From the NCBI RefSeq assembly GCF_900129765.1, contig NZ_FQWU01000001.1, positions 868,001-932,000 on the forward strand: a stretch of DNA of 64,000 bases. Reading direction: 5' to 3'. A model generated the notes under the pieces. It searched no databases, had not been told where the DNA came from, and worked only from the letters and a program-made list of their open reading frames with translations. Within the stretch, counting starts at the first letter, position 1, and every line of letters begins with the position of its first letter. The stretch comes from Massilia sp. CF038 (GTDB lineage: Bacteria; Pseudomonadota; Gammaproteobacteria; Burkholderiales; Burkholderiaceae_D). Made by a program: the position numbers and the translations under genes. Positions 25,990 to 33,959 of the stretch are shown in pieces.

Positions 25990-26041
25990 TGTATTTATAA
26001 AAGTTGTTGCGGAGATAACATCTGCCTCGCTAATATGTTAC

Positions 26042-26055
26042 TTGATCCACATCAA
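26042..26055. promoter_or_regulatory. FNR/ANR-type binding site of the eCIS operon
   Basis: TTGAT-CCAC-ATCAA matches the FNR consensus TTGAT-N4-ATCAA at all ten defined positions. Its centre is 41-42 bases upstream of the start predicted from the CATAAT at 26077-26082, the geometry of class II FNR-activated promoters. This points to oxygen-limited expression. No fnr gene is in the window, but the family is common in betaproteobacteria. Confidence 0.65.
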
Positions 26056-26076
26056 AGTGCATCGATGTTGCAGTTC

Positions 26077-26082
26077 CATAAT
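26077..26082 (+). promoter_or_regulatory. -10 element of the eCIS promoter
   Basis: CATAAT follows the FNR box with the spacing expected when FNR replaces the -35 contact. Predicted start is 26089-26090, leaving a ~150-base leader with an ACAGG/CCTGT hairpin at 26105-26120. Confidence 0.5.
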
Positions 26083-26239
26083 GGTTGAGCTCGTTTGCGC
26101 CCGCACAGGGAAACACCTGTCAGAGCGCACCAGAAATCGGCCTGTCTCGCTTTTCGGATTTAACAATGTTTAAAACGCAAGGCTAGCCCGGTTGCCACCC
26201 CGCTGCCTTCCCCGCTGCATACTTTTGATGGAGGGCAAC

Positions 26240-28033
26240 ATGCCTTCGACATTGAGTTACCCAGGCGTCTATATCGAGGAAATTCCCAGCGGCGTGCGCA
26301 CCATCACCGGCGTGGCCACGTCCATCGCCGCGTTTGTTGGCCGGGCGCTGCGCGGTCCCACCGATGAAGCGGTGGTCATTAATAGCTACGGCGACTTCGA
26401 GCGCATCTTCGGCGGCCTGTGGGTCGAAAGCACACTTGGCTTCGCCGTGCGCGACTTCTACATGAACGGCGGCGGGCAGGCGATCATCGTGCGCCTGTTT
26501 AATCCCAGCGCCGCCGACGAAGGCGCCGTGCCGCCCGTGCCGGCGCGCACCCCGCTCACGGTTGGCAACTTCACCTTCGAAGCGGCTTACGAGGGTGGCT
26601 GGGGCGGCAATCTGCGCTTTGCCATCGACACCCAGGTGTCGGACCAGGTGGCCATGCAAATGGGCGTGGCAAAGACTGCATTGTTTAATATGACGGTGAC
26701 GGAAGTGGGCGCGAGCGGGGTGCCGCTGCAGGTCGAACAATTCCGCAACCTGACCGTGATCGCCAGTGCGCGCCAGTTAAACAAAGTGCTGGCGCTGGAA
26801 TCGCGCCTGCTGCGCTGGCGAGGCACGTATCCGCCAGGTACCTTGCCCGACATCGCCGGTCTGCACACCGCATCGGCCGCGCTGAAGACTGCCCAGGATG
26901 CGCTGGCAGCGGCGCTGGCAGCCAATCCGCAGGTGCCTGCGACGGTGGACGCGGCCAAGGCGGCCGTCAAGCAAAAGACAGCCGACCTGGCGGCCATCGC
27001 GACTGACAATATCAGCCGCGCCGAGCAGGCGTTGGCAGCTGCGCTGGCGCTGGACCCGCCCGATGCCGGTGCCGTTGATACGGCCCGCACGGCGCTGGCC
27101 GCTGCCAAAAAAACCTCGAACGGCGCGCCTCTGATCGAAGCCAATTTCACCGGACCCGGCAAACAGAATGACAAGAAGGGGCTGTACGCGCTGCGCAAGG
27201 CTGACCTGTTCAACATGCTGTGCATCCCACCTTACAAGGCCGATGGCAATGTCGACCCCAGCCTGGTGGCCGAAGCGGGCAGCTACTGCGAACACCGGCG
27301 CGCAATCCTGATGGTGGACCCGATCGCCAGCTGGACCGACAAGGATGCGGCCAAGGCCGGCGTGGCCAGCGTGGGCACCAACAGCAAAAATGCCGCGCTG
27401 TTCTTCCCGCGGCTGAAGCAGCCCAACCCGCTGCACGACAATCAGCTGGAAGACTTTGTCCCGTGCGGGGCCGTGGCCGGCATCTTTGCGCGCACCGACA
27501 ATACGCGCGGGGTGTGGAAGGCTCCGGCCGGACTCGACGCCACCCTGGTCGGCGTGCCGCAGCTGAGCGTGGCCCTGACCGACGCGGAAAACGGCGAGCT
27601 CAATCCGCTCGGGATCAACTGCCTGCGCGCGATGCCGGCGGCAGGCCGCGTGGTTTGGGGCGCTCGTACCCTGCAGGGTGATGACCGCCTGGCGTCGGAA
27701 TGGAAGTACATTCCCGTGCGCCGCACTGCATTGTTTATCGAGGAAAGCCTGTACCGCGGCACCCAGTGGGTGGTGTTTGAGCCGAATGACGAACCGCTGT
27801 GGGCGCAGATCCGCCTGAATCTGGGCGCGTTCATGCAGAACCTGTTCCGTCAGGGCGCCTTCCAGGGCAAGACTCCGGCCGAAGCGTACTTCGTCAAGTG
27901 CGACAAGGAGACCACCACCCAGACCGATATCAATCTCGGCATCGTCAATGTGGTGGTGGGTTTTGCGCCCTTGAAACCAGCAGAGTTCGTTGTGATCAAA
28001 CTCCAGCAAATCGCTGGGCAGATCCAGACCTAA
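26240..28033 (+). CDS. eCIS contractile sheath protein
   Basis: The sheath wraps the inner tube and contracts to drive it into a target. The start MPSTLSYPGVYIEEIPSGVR is the classic sheath N-terminus; the C-terminal domain (YIPVRRTALFIEESLYRGTQWVVFEPND, then the LNLGAFMQNLFRQGAFQG region) is the conserved sheath lock. A GAGGG site precedes the ATG at 26240. At 597 residues it is longer than minimal sheaths because of an Ala-rich helical insert at about residues 203-295 with two imperfect repeats. It is the only sheath gene here, whereas PVC/Afp systems have three. Confidence 0.93.
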   Translation: MPSTLSYPGVYIEEIPSGVRTITGVATSIAAFVGRALRGPTDEAVVINSYGDFERIFGGLWVESTLGFAVRDFYMNGGGQAIIVRLFNPSAADEGAVPPVPARTPLTVGNFTFEAAYEGGWGGNLRFAIDTQVSDQVAMQMGVAKTALFNMTVTEVGASGVPLQVEQFRNLTVIASARQLNKVLALESRLLRWRGTYPPGTLPDIAGLHTASAALKTAQDALAAALAANPQVPATVDAAKAAVKQKTADLAAIATDNISRAEQALAAALALDPPDAGAVDTARTALAAAKKTSNGAPLIEANFTGPGKQNDKKGLYALRKADLFNMLCIPPYKADGNVDPSLVAEAGSYCEHRRAILMVDPIASWTDKDAAKAGVASVGTNSKNAALFFPRLKQPNPLHDNQLEDFVPCGAVAGIFARTDNTRGVWKAPAGLDATLVGVPQLSVALTDAENGELNPLGINCLRAMPAAGRVVWGARTLQGDDRLASEWKYIPVRRTALFIEESLYRGTQWVVFEPNDEPLWAQIRLNLGAFMQNLFRQGAFQGKTPAEAYFVKCDKETTTQTDINLGIVNVVVGFAPLKPAEFVVIKLQQIAGQIQT

Positions 28034-28045
28034 CAGGAGGATGAG

Positions 28046-28570
28046 ATGGCCCAGTTCAGCGTCAATGTACAGCGATTCGATCCGTACAAAAACTTCAAAT
28101 TCCGCGTCAAGTGGGATGGCCGCTATGTGGCCGGCGTCAGCAAGGTCGGCGGCCTGAAACGCACCACCGAAGTGGTCAAGCACCGCGAAGGCGGCGATCC
28201 ATCATCGAGCCGCAAGTCGCCCGGCCGCACCGAGTTCGAAGCCATCACCATCGAGCGTGGCGTGACCCACGATCTGGAGTTCGAAAAATGGGCCAGCAAG
28301 GTGTGGAGCTTCGGCACCGGCCTGGGCGCAGAAACCTCGCTCAAGGACTTCCGCAAGGAGATCATCATCGAGGTCTACAACGAGACTGGACAACTGGCTT
28401 TGGCGTACAAGGTGTTCCGCTGCTGGGTATCGGAATACCAGGCATTGCCGGACCTCGATGCCAACGCCAATGCCGTGGCGATTCAGACCATCAAGCTGGA
28501 AAACGAGGGCTGGGAGCGCGACCGCGAAGTGGCCGAACCGGCTGAACCGACCCTCAACGGCCAAGGCTGA
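28046..28570 (+). CDS. eCIS inner tube protein (T4 gp19-like)
   Basis: The 174-residue protein forms hexameric rings of the inner tube. It opens QRFDPYKNFKFRVKWDGRYV and has the GLKRTTEVVKHREGGD and ITIERGVTHDLEFEKWA segments of the gp19/Hcp-like tail-tube family, ending with the AIQTIKLENEGWER strand. It follows the sheath after 12 bases with an AGGAGG-type site, the standard sheath-tube order. Confidence 0.93.
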   Translation: MAQFSVNVQRFDPYKNFKFRVKWDGRYVAGVSKVGGLKRTTEVVKHREGGDPSSSRKSPGRTEFEAITIERGVTHDLEFEKWASKVWSFGTGLGAETSLKDFRKEIIIEVYNETGQLALAYKVFRCWVSEYQALPDLDANANAVAIQTIKLENEGWERDREVAEPAEPTLNGQG

Positions 28571-28575
28571 GCATC

Positions 28576-29316
28576 ATGCATGCCCCGACCGCCGACAAGT
28601 TGTTGCAGGCATGGGAGTCGGGGCTCGAGCAGGGGCCGGCACGCCGTGCGGTCGCCTTGCTCGCCTGTGCATGCGAGGCGGCGCCCGAGCAGCTGCTGCA
28701 ACTGCCGGTGGGGCGGCGCGATGCCCGCCTGTTCCGCTTGCGGCGCCTGCTGTTTGGCGAGCGCATGGCCGCATTGGCCCAATGCCCGGTCTGCGCCGAG
28801 CAGCTGGACGTAGCCTGCTCGGTTGACGATATCTGTCCTGTTGCGCATCATGACCTGGACGATGCACGTCCGGCCGAACTGCAGGTGGCGTCAGGTAGCT
28901 GCAGAATGACCTGCCGCTTGCCCAATAGCGCCGACCTGATTGCACTGACGCTTCCCGATGCCGCGCCGTCGCCGGCAGCGCTGCTGCGCAGCTGCCTGCT
29001 GCGGGCCGAGTGCGACGGCCGGGCGCTCACCTTCGAGCAGTTGTCGCCGGACGCTTTGAGCGCCATTGGCGCTGCCATGGCCGAAGCCGATCCGCTGGCG
29101 CAGATTGAATTGTCGCTGCATTGTCCGGCCTGTGGCCACGGCTGGGACGACCTGCTTGATATCGGCGCCTTTCTGTGGAAGGAGGTTGATGCCTGGGCCC
29201 GCAGAACGCTACACGACGTGCACACGCTGGCGCGCGCCTATGGCTGGAGCGAGGCCGACGTGCTTAGTTTGAGCGCCCGCCGGCGCAGCATGTATCTCGA
29301 CATGGTGCGGCTGTGA
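28576..29316 (+). CDS. T4 gp26-like baseplate hub chaperone family protein with zinc-binding CxxC pairs
   Basis: The 246-residue protein resembles the gp26-like family placed after the tube gene in many eCIS clusters. Its start reads TADKLLQAWESGLEQGPARR and is followed by RLFRLRRLLFGERMAAL. Two knuckles, CPVC (about residue 73) and CPACGHGW (about residue 179), should bind one zinc ion. The last helices (LARAYGWSEADVLSLSARRR) are typical of the family. It probably helps hub or baseplate assembly. The stop overlaps the next GTG start by four bases. Confidence 0.55.
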   Translation: MHAPTADKLLQAWESGLEQGPARRAVALLACACEAAPEQLLQLPVGRRDARLFRLRRLLFGERMAALAQCPVCAEQLDVACSVDDICPVAHHDLDDARPAELQVASGSCRMTCRLPNSADLIALTLPDAAPSPAALLRSCLLRAECDGRALTFEQLSPDALSAIGAAMAEADPLAQIELSLHCPACGHGWDDLLDIGAFLWKEVDAWARRTLHDVHTLARAYGWSEADVLSLSARRRSMYLDMVRL

Positions 29317-30242
29317 GTGACTACCTCGTTTCGCTGGTGTCGCGCGAGACCGGACTGGCCGCCGCCGTGGTGCCACGACTGCCGTCGCGGTTTGAGCCCG
29401 AGGCGCCCGGCCTGCCGGCAGTGCCGCAACCGGAGCACGAAATCGAGCAGGAGGAATCGGCCGAAGCTGCTGCTGCGCCGCGCCAGGCCCGCCCGGCGCG
29501 CATGCATCGCATGGCCGCTGTGGCGCCGCCTGCGCCGCCTGCACCGCTTGCGGCGCAAGCCGTCGCGCCAGCGACTTCGCCGCGCCGCGATCAGGAAGCT
29601 GCGCCCGCGGCTACGGAGCACAAACCGGTCGCACCGGATCTGCCTGCGCCCGCGGAGATGGCGCCGAAAGCAGTCCGCAGCAAGCACGTGGCGCCCCTTG
29701 CGCGGCATCCTGTGGCGCCTGCGCCGGCAGCGGGGGACGCACCGCCGGCACGCTTGCAGCCCATCCCAGTTGCCCAAAGCCTGCATGTGACGCCGCCTGC
29801 ATCTCCATCTTCGCCAGCGCAGCCCGCACCAAGGCGGATGGCGAAAGCTGTCGTGCCTGCGCTTCCAACCGCGCCCGCGGTGGCGGCACGTACAGCCGGT
29901 GTGGTGAATGCGGCAGCGCAGCCGCCAGCCAGGCGAGACCTACCGCAACCAATCGTGGCGCCCGCAGCGCCAGCCTCGCCCACGCGACGCGAACTTGTGG
30001 CATTGGCGCCGGGGCCGCGCGCGTCGCTGCGTCCAGCAGCGCAGCCGGTGGTGCACAGCGAGGAACGCGCAAGGCCTGAGCCGGACAGCACGCCGCCACA
30101 GAGCGTCATTCACGTATCGATCGGCCGCGTGGAAATCCGCGCCGTCAATGCGCCGCCTGCACCGGCACGCAGCCAGGCAAAAACAGCGTCGCTCAGCCTG
30201 GAGCAATTCCTGGCACAGCAAAAAGAACGGGGGATGCGATGA
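29313..30242 (+). CDS. Pro/Ala-rich eCIS accessory protein
   Basis: The 309-residue product starts at a GTG overlapping the upstream stop. Only the ends look ordered: MSDYLVSLVSRETGLAAAVV at the start, and near the C-terminus VIHVSIGRVEIRAVNAPP plus the LSLEQFLAQQKERGMR helix. About 230 residues between are low-complexity Ala/Pro/Arg. The VSIGRxEIRA motif recurs in short proteins of other eCIS loci. Its role is unknown. As no tape measure is recognised in the operon, a structural spacer role is possible but unproven. Confidence 0.65.
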   Translation: MSDYLVSLVSRETGLAAAVVPRLPSRFEPEAPGLPAVPQPEHEIEQEESAEAAAAPRQARPARMHRMAAVAPPAPPAPLAAQAVAPATSPRRDQEAAPAATEHKPVAPDLPAPAEMAPKAVRSKHVAPLARHPVAPAPAAGDAPPARLQPIPVAQSLHVTPPASPSSPAQPAPRRMAKAVVPALPTAPAVAARTAGVVNAAAQPPARRDLPQPIVAPAAPASPTRRELVALAPGPRASLRPAAQPVVHSEERARPEPDSTPPQSVIHVSIGRVEIRAVNAPPAPARSQAKTASLSLEQFLAQQKERGMR

Positions 30243-31561
30243 GCGATGCGCGCGCCATGAGCGCGGTCACGGCCACCTTGCGCAATCTGCTGACCGCGCC
30301 GGTGCAGGAACTGATCAGTGGCCTGGGCGCGCTGACCGTGACCACGGTGCCGCCGGACATGGCGCGCAAGGGCGAAACGCGGCCGCCCCAGCTCAATGTC
30401 TTTTTGTATCAAACCGTCATCAACGCGGCATGGCGCAATATGGACATGCCGCGCCAGGTGCGCCCCGGCGAAGTCGCACCGCCAGCACTGGCGCTCAATC
30501 TGCACTATCTGGTTACCGCCTATGCGCGCGGCGACAATGACAACGACGACACCGCCTCTGGCAACCTGCTGATGGGCGGCGCCATGAGCGTACTGCACGA
30601 TCATGCGATTCTCGGGCGCCAGGAAATCCGCGATGCGCTGGGGGACAGCAATCTGGCCGACCAGGTGGAGCGGATCCGGATCACGCCGCTGGCCTTGTCG
30701 ATCGATGAAATGTCCCGTCTGTGGGCGACCTTCCATACGGCATACCGCATCTCGGCGGCGTACGAATGCGCCGTGGTCCTGATCGACAGCCAGCAGGCCG
30801 GCCGCGCCGCACTGCCGGTGCTGCGCCGCGGCCAGCAGGATCAGGGCGTGGACGCAGTGACCGGCAGCGGCCCACTGCTGCAGGATGTGCAGGCGCCAAA
30901 CCGGCAGGCTGCTGGCCGTCTGGGCGAGGTCCTGGCCGTCACCGGTAGCGGCATGCAGGGCGCCGACGTGGTGCTGCGCTTTGCCAGTCTGATGCCGCCG
31001 CAGCCGCATTTGCCGCCCGCGCCAGCGCCGTTGGCGCCACCACTGGTGGAATTGCCCATGCAGGCCTTGCCGTCGGGCGTGACCAACGTGGTGCTGCCGG
31101 CGCTGGCCGACGATCCCCAGGCTTACGAAAAGTGGGCGCCAGGGTCGTACACCGTGTCAGCAATTGCGCGCCCGTTCGGCTTGCCGGCACGGCACGGCGC
31201 CGCGACGGCGTCGTTCGCCCTGGCGCCAGTTGTCACAGTCACGCCCAACAGCACAACCGCGCCGCTGGTGAGCGCGGGCGATGTCCTGACGCTGACCTGC
31301 GCACCGCGTGTGCGCCAGGGACAACGCGTGCTGGTGGTGTTTGGCGACAGCCAGATCGAGCCGCAAAGCGTGGCCAATCCCGATCCGCTCGCGCCCACTT
31401 ATCTGGAAACCCCGACCACCATCACGTGTGTGGTCCCGGCCGTGGCGGCAGGCACCTACCTGGTGCGGCTGCGGGTAGACGGGATTGACAGCATCCCGGT
31501 TCTTTTCACTGGCGACCCGGCGCTGCCGTCCTTCGATCCCGCGCAGCAGGTGACCGTATGA
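30239..31561 (+). CDS. DUF4255 (Pvc16-like) tail terminator/cap protein
   Basis: The N-terminal ~190 residues match DUF4255: AVTATLRNLLTAPVQEL, then RPPQLNVFLYQTVINAAWRN and LNLHYLVTAYA. In PVC/Afp particles the equivalent protein caps the distal end. The C-terminal part (about residues 320-425) looks like an IPT/TIG-type beta-sandwich (APLVSAGDVLTLTCAPRVRQ, then TTITCVVPAVAAGTYLVRLR). Total length is 440 residues. It overlaps both neighbours by four bases. Confidence 0.88.
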   Translation: MSDARAMSAVTATLRNLLTAPVQELISGLGALTVTTVPPDMARKGETRPPQLNVFLYQTVINAAWRNMDMPRQVRPGEVAPPALALNLHYLVTAYARGDNDNDDTASGNLLMGGAMSVLHDHAILGRQEIRDALGDSNLADQVERIRITPLALSIDEMSRLWATFHTAYRISAAYECAVVLIDSQQAGRAALPVLRRGQQDQGVDAVTGSGPLLQDVQAPNRQAAGRLGEVLAVTGSGMQGADVVLRFASLMPPQPHLPPAPAPLAPPLVELPMQALPSGVTNVVLPALADDPQAYEKWAPGSYTVSAIARPFGLPARHGAATASFALAPVVTVTPNSTTAPLVSAGDVLTLTCAPRVRQGQRVLVVFGDSQIEPQSVANPDPLAPTYLETPTTITCVVPAVAAGTYLVRLRVDGIDSIPVLFTGDPALPSFDPAQQVTV

Positions 31562-33705
31562 CACCGGAATTCGACAACTGGCTGGCGGCCAACGATAACT
31601 ACCTCGCGCTGGCGCTGGACTGGCTGCGCGAGCGTCTGGGGAAACTGGCGCGCGAGAACGAACCAGTCAGCCCGGCCAGCGCCGCGCCGGCCGCACCGGC
31701 AACGGCTGCGCCGCCTGCCCGTGCTCGGCCCGTGCTCGGCCGCCTGTTTGCCAGTGGCGCCAACCCGCCGCTCAAAAGCCTGCCTGGTCCCGGCGCAGCC
31801 GATAACCCCGTGCCACCGTCAGCAGCGCAGGCGGAGATGCCCGATGCCATGCGCCAAGCGGAACAGACTGAGCCGCCGCCCGCCTTGCTAGTGCTGGCAG
31901 CGCGGATGGACCTGTCGCGCTTTGAGTCGATGACCTTGCTGCTGTGCTGTGCGATCGAACTCGATTCGCGCATCGGCCCCTTGTGCGCACGCGCGCAGGG
32001 CGATCCAGCAAAAGCCTACCCCACCTTTGGTCTGGCGCTCAAGCTGTTCGATGATCCAGCCTGGGATGTGCTTTCGCCGCTGCGCCCACTGCGGCACTGG
32101 CGCTTGCTGGAAGTGGTGCAGGGACCAGGCCAGCCGCTGATTGGCGCCGCCCTGCGCGCGGATGAACGCATCGTCAATTATGTCAAAGGCTTGAACTACC
32201 TGGACGACGCATTGACACCGCTGCTGACCGCCGTGCCGGCAACAGGCGAACCGCTGCCGCCCAGCCAGCAGCAAATTGCCGACGCCATTGGCGCGGAAGT
32301 CGAGCGCGGGGCGGCCAGCGTGGCGGTGCCTGTGGTCGAGCTGCTAGGCACTGATAGTCAGGCCAAACAACTGGTCGCCCAGGCGGCCGCACAACGGGTT
32401 GGCTTGTCGCTGTATCGCATGCGCGCCGAGCAGCTCCCCGTGGCCACGGCAGAGCTGGAACTGTTGATTCGCCTGTGGCGGCGCGAGAGTGCCTTGCTGC
32501 CGCTGGCACTGTTGATCGACGCCAGCGAAATGGATCGCGCCGGCCCGCAGGCAGGGGCACTGGCGCGGCTGGTGGAACGCGACAGTGGCATGCTGATGCT
32601 CGATGCGCGCGATCCGTCCCCGCAGGCCATGCGTGAAGCGCTGTCGTTCGAGGTCGCGCGGCCAGCCCCGGGCGAACAGAATGCCGCGTGGCGCGCTGCC
32701 CTCGGTGACGTGGGAGAGGCACACGCGCAGCACCTGTCATCGCACTTCAGCTTCAACCTGCCCGTCATCCGGCAACTGGCGGCAAGCGCCTTGCGCGAAG
32801 TGGACGATGGCGCCGATCTGGGGCAGGCGCTATGGCGTGTCAGCCTGCGCCGCGCACGGCCGGCGCTCGATCAGCTGGCCAAGGTGGTCGACGCCAAAGC
32901 AGGCTGGGACGATCTCGAATTACCGGAGATTGAAAAGAATCTGCTGCGTCAAGTGGTGGATCAGGTGCGCTCGCGCACGGCGGTATACGACGAGTGGGGC
33001 TTTCGCGACCGCATGAACCGTGGTCTGGGTATCAGCGTGCTGTTTGCCGGTGAAAGCGGAACCGGCAAGACCATGGCCGCCGAAGTCATCGCGCGCGAAC
33101 TCGGCCTGCTGATCTTCCGCATCGATCTGTCGGCCGTGGTCAGCAAATTTATTGGCGAGACCGAAAAGAACCTGCGCCGCCTGTTCGACGCAGCCGAAGA
33201 TGGTGGCGCCATCCTGTTTTTCGACGAAGCCGATGCGCTGTTCGGCAAGCGCAGCGAAGTGCGCGACAGTCATGACCGCTACGCCAACATCGAAGTAAAC
33301 TACCTGCTGCAACGGATCGAGGCCTTCCGCGGCCTGGCGATTCTGGCGTCGAACATGAAAACCTCGCTCGATGCCGCCTTCCTGCGCCGGCTGCGGTTTG
33401 TGATCAACTTCCCGTTCCCAGGCCCGGCCGAGCGCGTGGCCATCTGGAAGAATGCTTTTCCGCCCAAAACGCCGCTCGCTGCGCTGGATTACCAGCGGCT
33501 CGCGCGCCTGAATCTGACCGGGGGCAGCATCCACAACATTGCGCTTAATACGGCCTTCCTCGCTGCCGGGCGTGGCGTGGATGTGAGCATGCCGCTGTTG
33601 CTGGAGGCGGCGCGCACTGAACTGCGCAAGCTGGAAAAACCTGTCAATGAAGCCGACTTGCGCTGGATCGAGCCAATGCCGGTGCAAAGCGGAGGTGCGC
33701 AATGA
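31558..33705 (+). CDS. eCIS AAA+ ATPase (Pvc15-like)
   Basis: The 715-residue protein has a Pro/Ala-rich segment, then a degenerate AAA module (VVELLGTDSQAKQLVAQAAA, no P-loop lysine). An active AAA+ domain follows with Walker A GESGTGKTMAA near residue 500, Walker B AILFFDEADALFG, sensor ASNMKTSLDAAFLRRLRFVI and Arg-finger region. In other eCIS the homologue is needed for assembly or payload loading and is not part of the mature particle. Its place just before the DUF4157 gene fits a role in handling that protein. Confidence 0.93.
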   Translation: MTPEFDNWLAANDNYLALALDWLRERLGKLARENEPVSPASAAPAAPATAAPPARARPVLGRLFASGANPPLKSLPGPGAADNPVPPSAAQAEMPDAMRQAEQTEPPPALLVLAARMDLSRFESMTLLLCCAIELDSRIGPLCARAQGDPAKAYPTFGLALKLFDDPAWDVLSPLRPLRHWRLLEVVQGPGQPLIGAALRADERIVNYVKGLNYLDDALTPLLTAVPATGEPLPPSQQQIADAIGAEVERGAASVAVPVVELLGTDSQAKQLVAQAAAQRVGLSLYRMRAEQLPVATAELELLIRLWRRESALLPLALLIDASEMDRAGPQAGALARLVERDSGMLMLDARDPSPQAMREALSFEVARPAPGEQNAAWRAALGDVGEAHAQHLSSHFSFNLPVIRQLAASALREVDDGADLGQALWRVSLRRARPALDQLAKVVDAKAGWDDLELPEIEKNLLRQVVDQVRSRTAVYDEWGFRDRMNRGLGISVLFAGESGTGKTMAAEVIARELGLLIFRIDLSAVVSKFIGETEKNLRRLFDAAEDGGAILFFDEADALFGKRSEVRDSHDRYANIEVNYLLQRIEAFRGLAILASNMKTSLDAAFLRRLRFVINFPFPGPAERVAIWKNAFPPKTPLAALDYQRLARLNLTGGSIHNIALNTAFLAAGRGVDVSMPLLLEAARTELRKLEKPVNEADLRWIEPMPVQSGGAQ

Positions 33706-33959
33706 ATATCTCGCTGCACATGGAACGCCTGATACTGACCGGCGTTGACCTGCCTTCGAGCCAGCGCGGCCTGCTGCAGGCGTCTGTCGAAGCAGAGTTG
33801 AGCCGCTTGCTCAGTGAAGGCGGCGTTGGTGCCGGGCTGGCGCGCGGCGCGTTGCTATCCCAGCTTGACGGCCCGCCGATTGAAATTACTGCTGGCGCCG
33901 ACCCGGTCCAGCTGGGACGCCAGATCGCGCAATCGGTCTACGGCGGGATCGCGCCATGA
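33702..33959 (+). CDS. Small eCIS protein preceding DUF4157
   Basis: The 85-residue product MNISLHMERLILTGVDLPSS... is a type often seen between the ATPase and DUF4157 genes in eCIS loci. It has a short beta segment with IERLxLxG character and an amphipathic helix (LQASVEAELSRLLSEGG). Overlaps of four bases on both sides show strict translational coupling. It may be a chaperone or adaptor for the DUF4157 protein; this is inference from position. Confidence 0.7.
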   Translation: MNISLHMERLILTGVDLPSSQRGLLQASVEAELSRLLSEGGVGAGLARGALLSQLDGPPIEITAGADPVQLGRQIAQSVYGGIAP

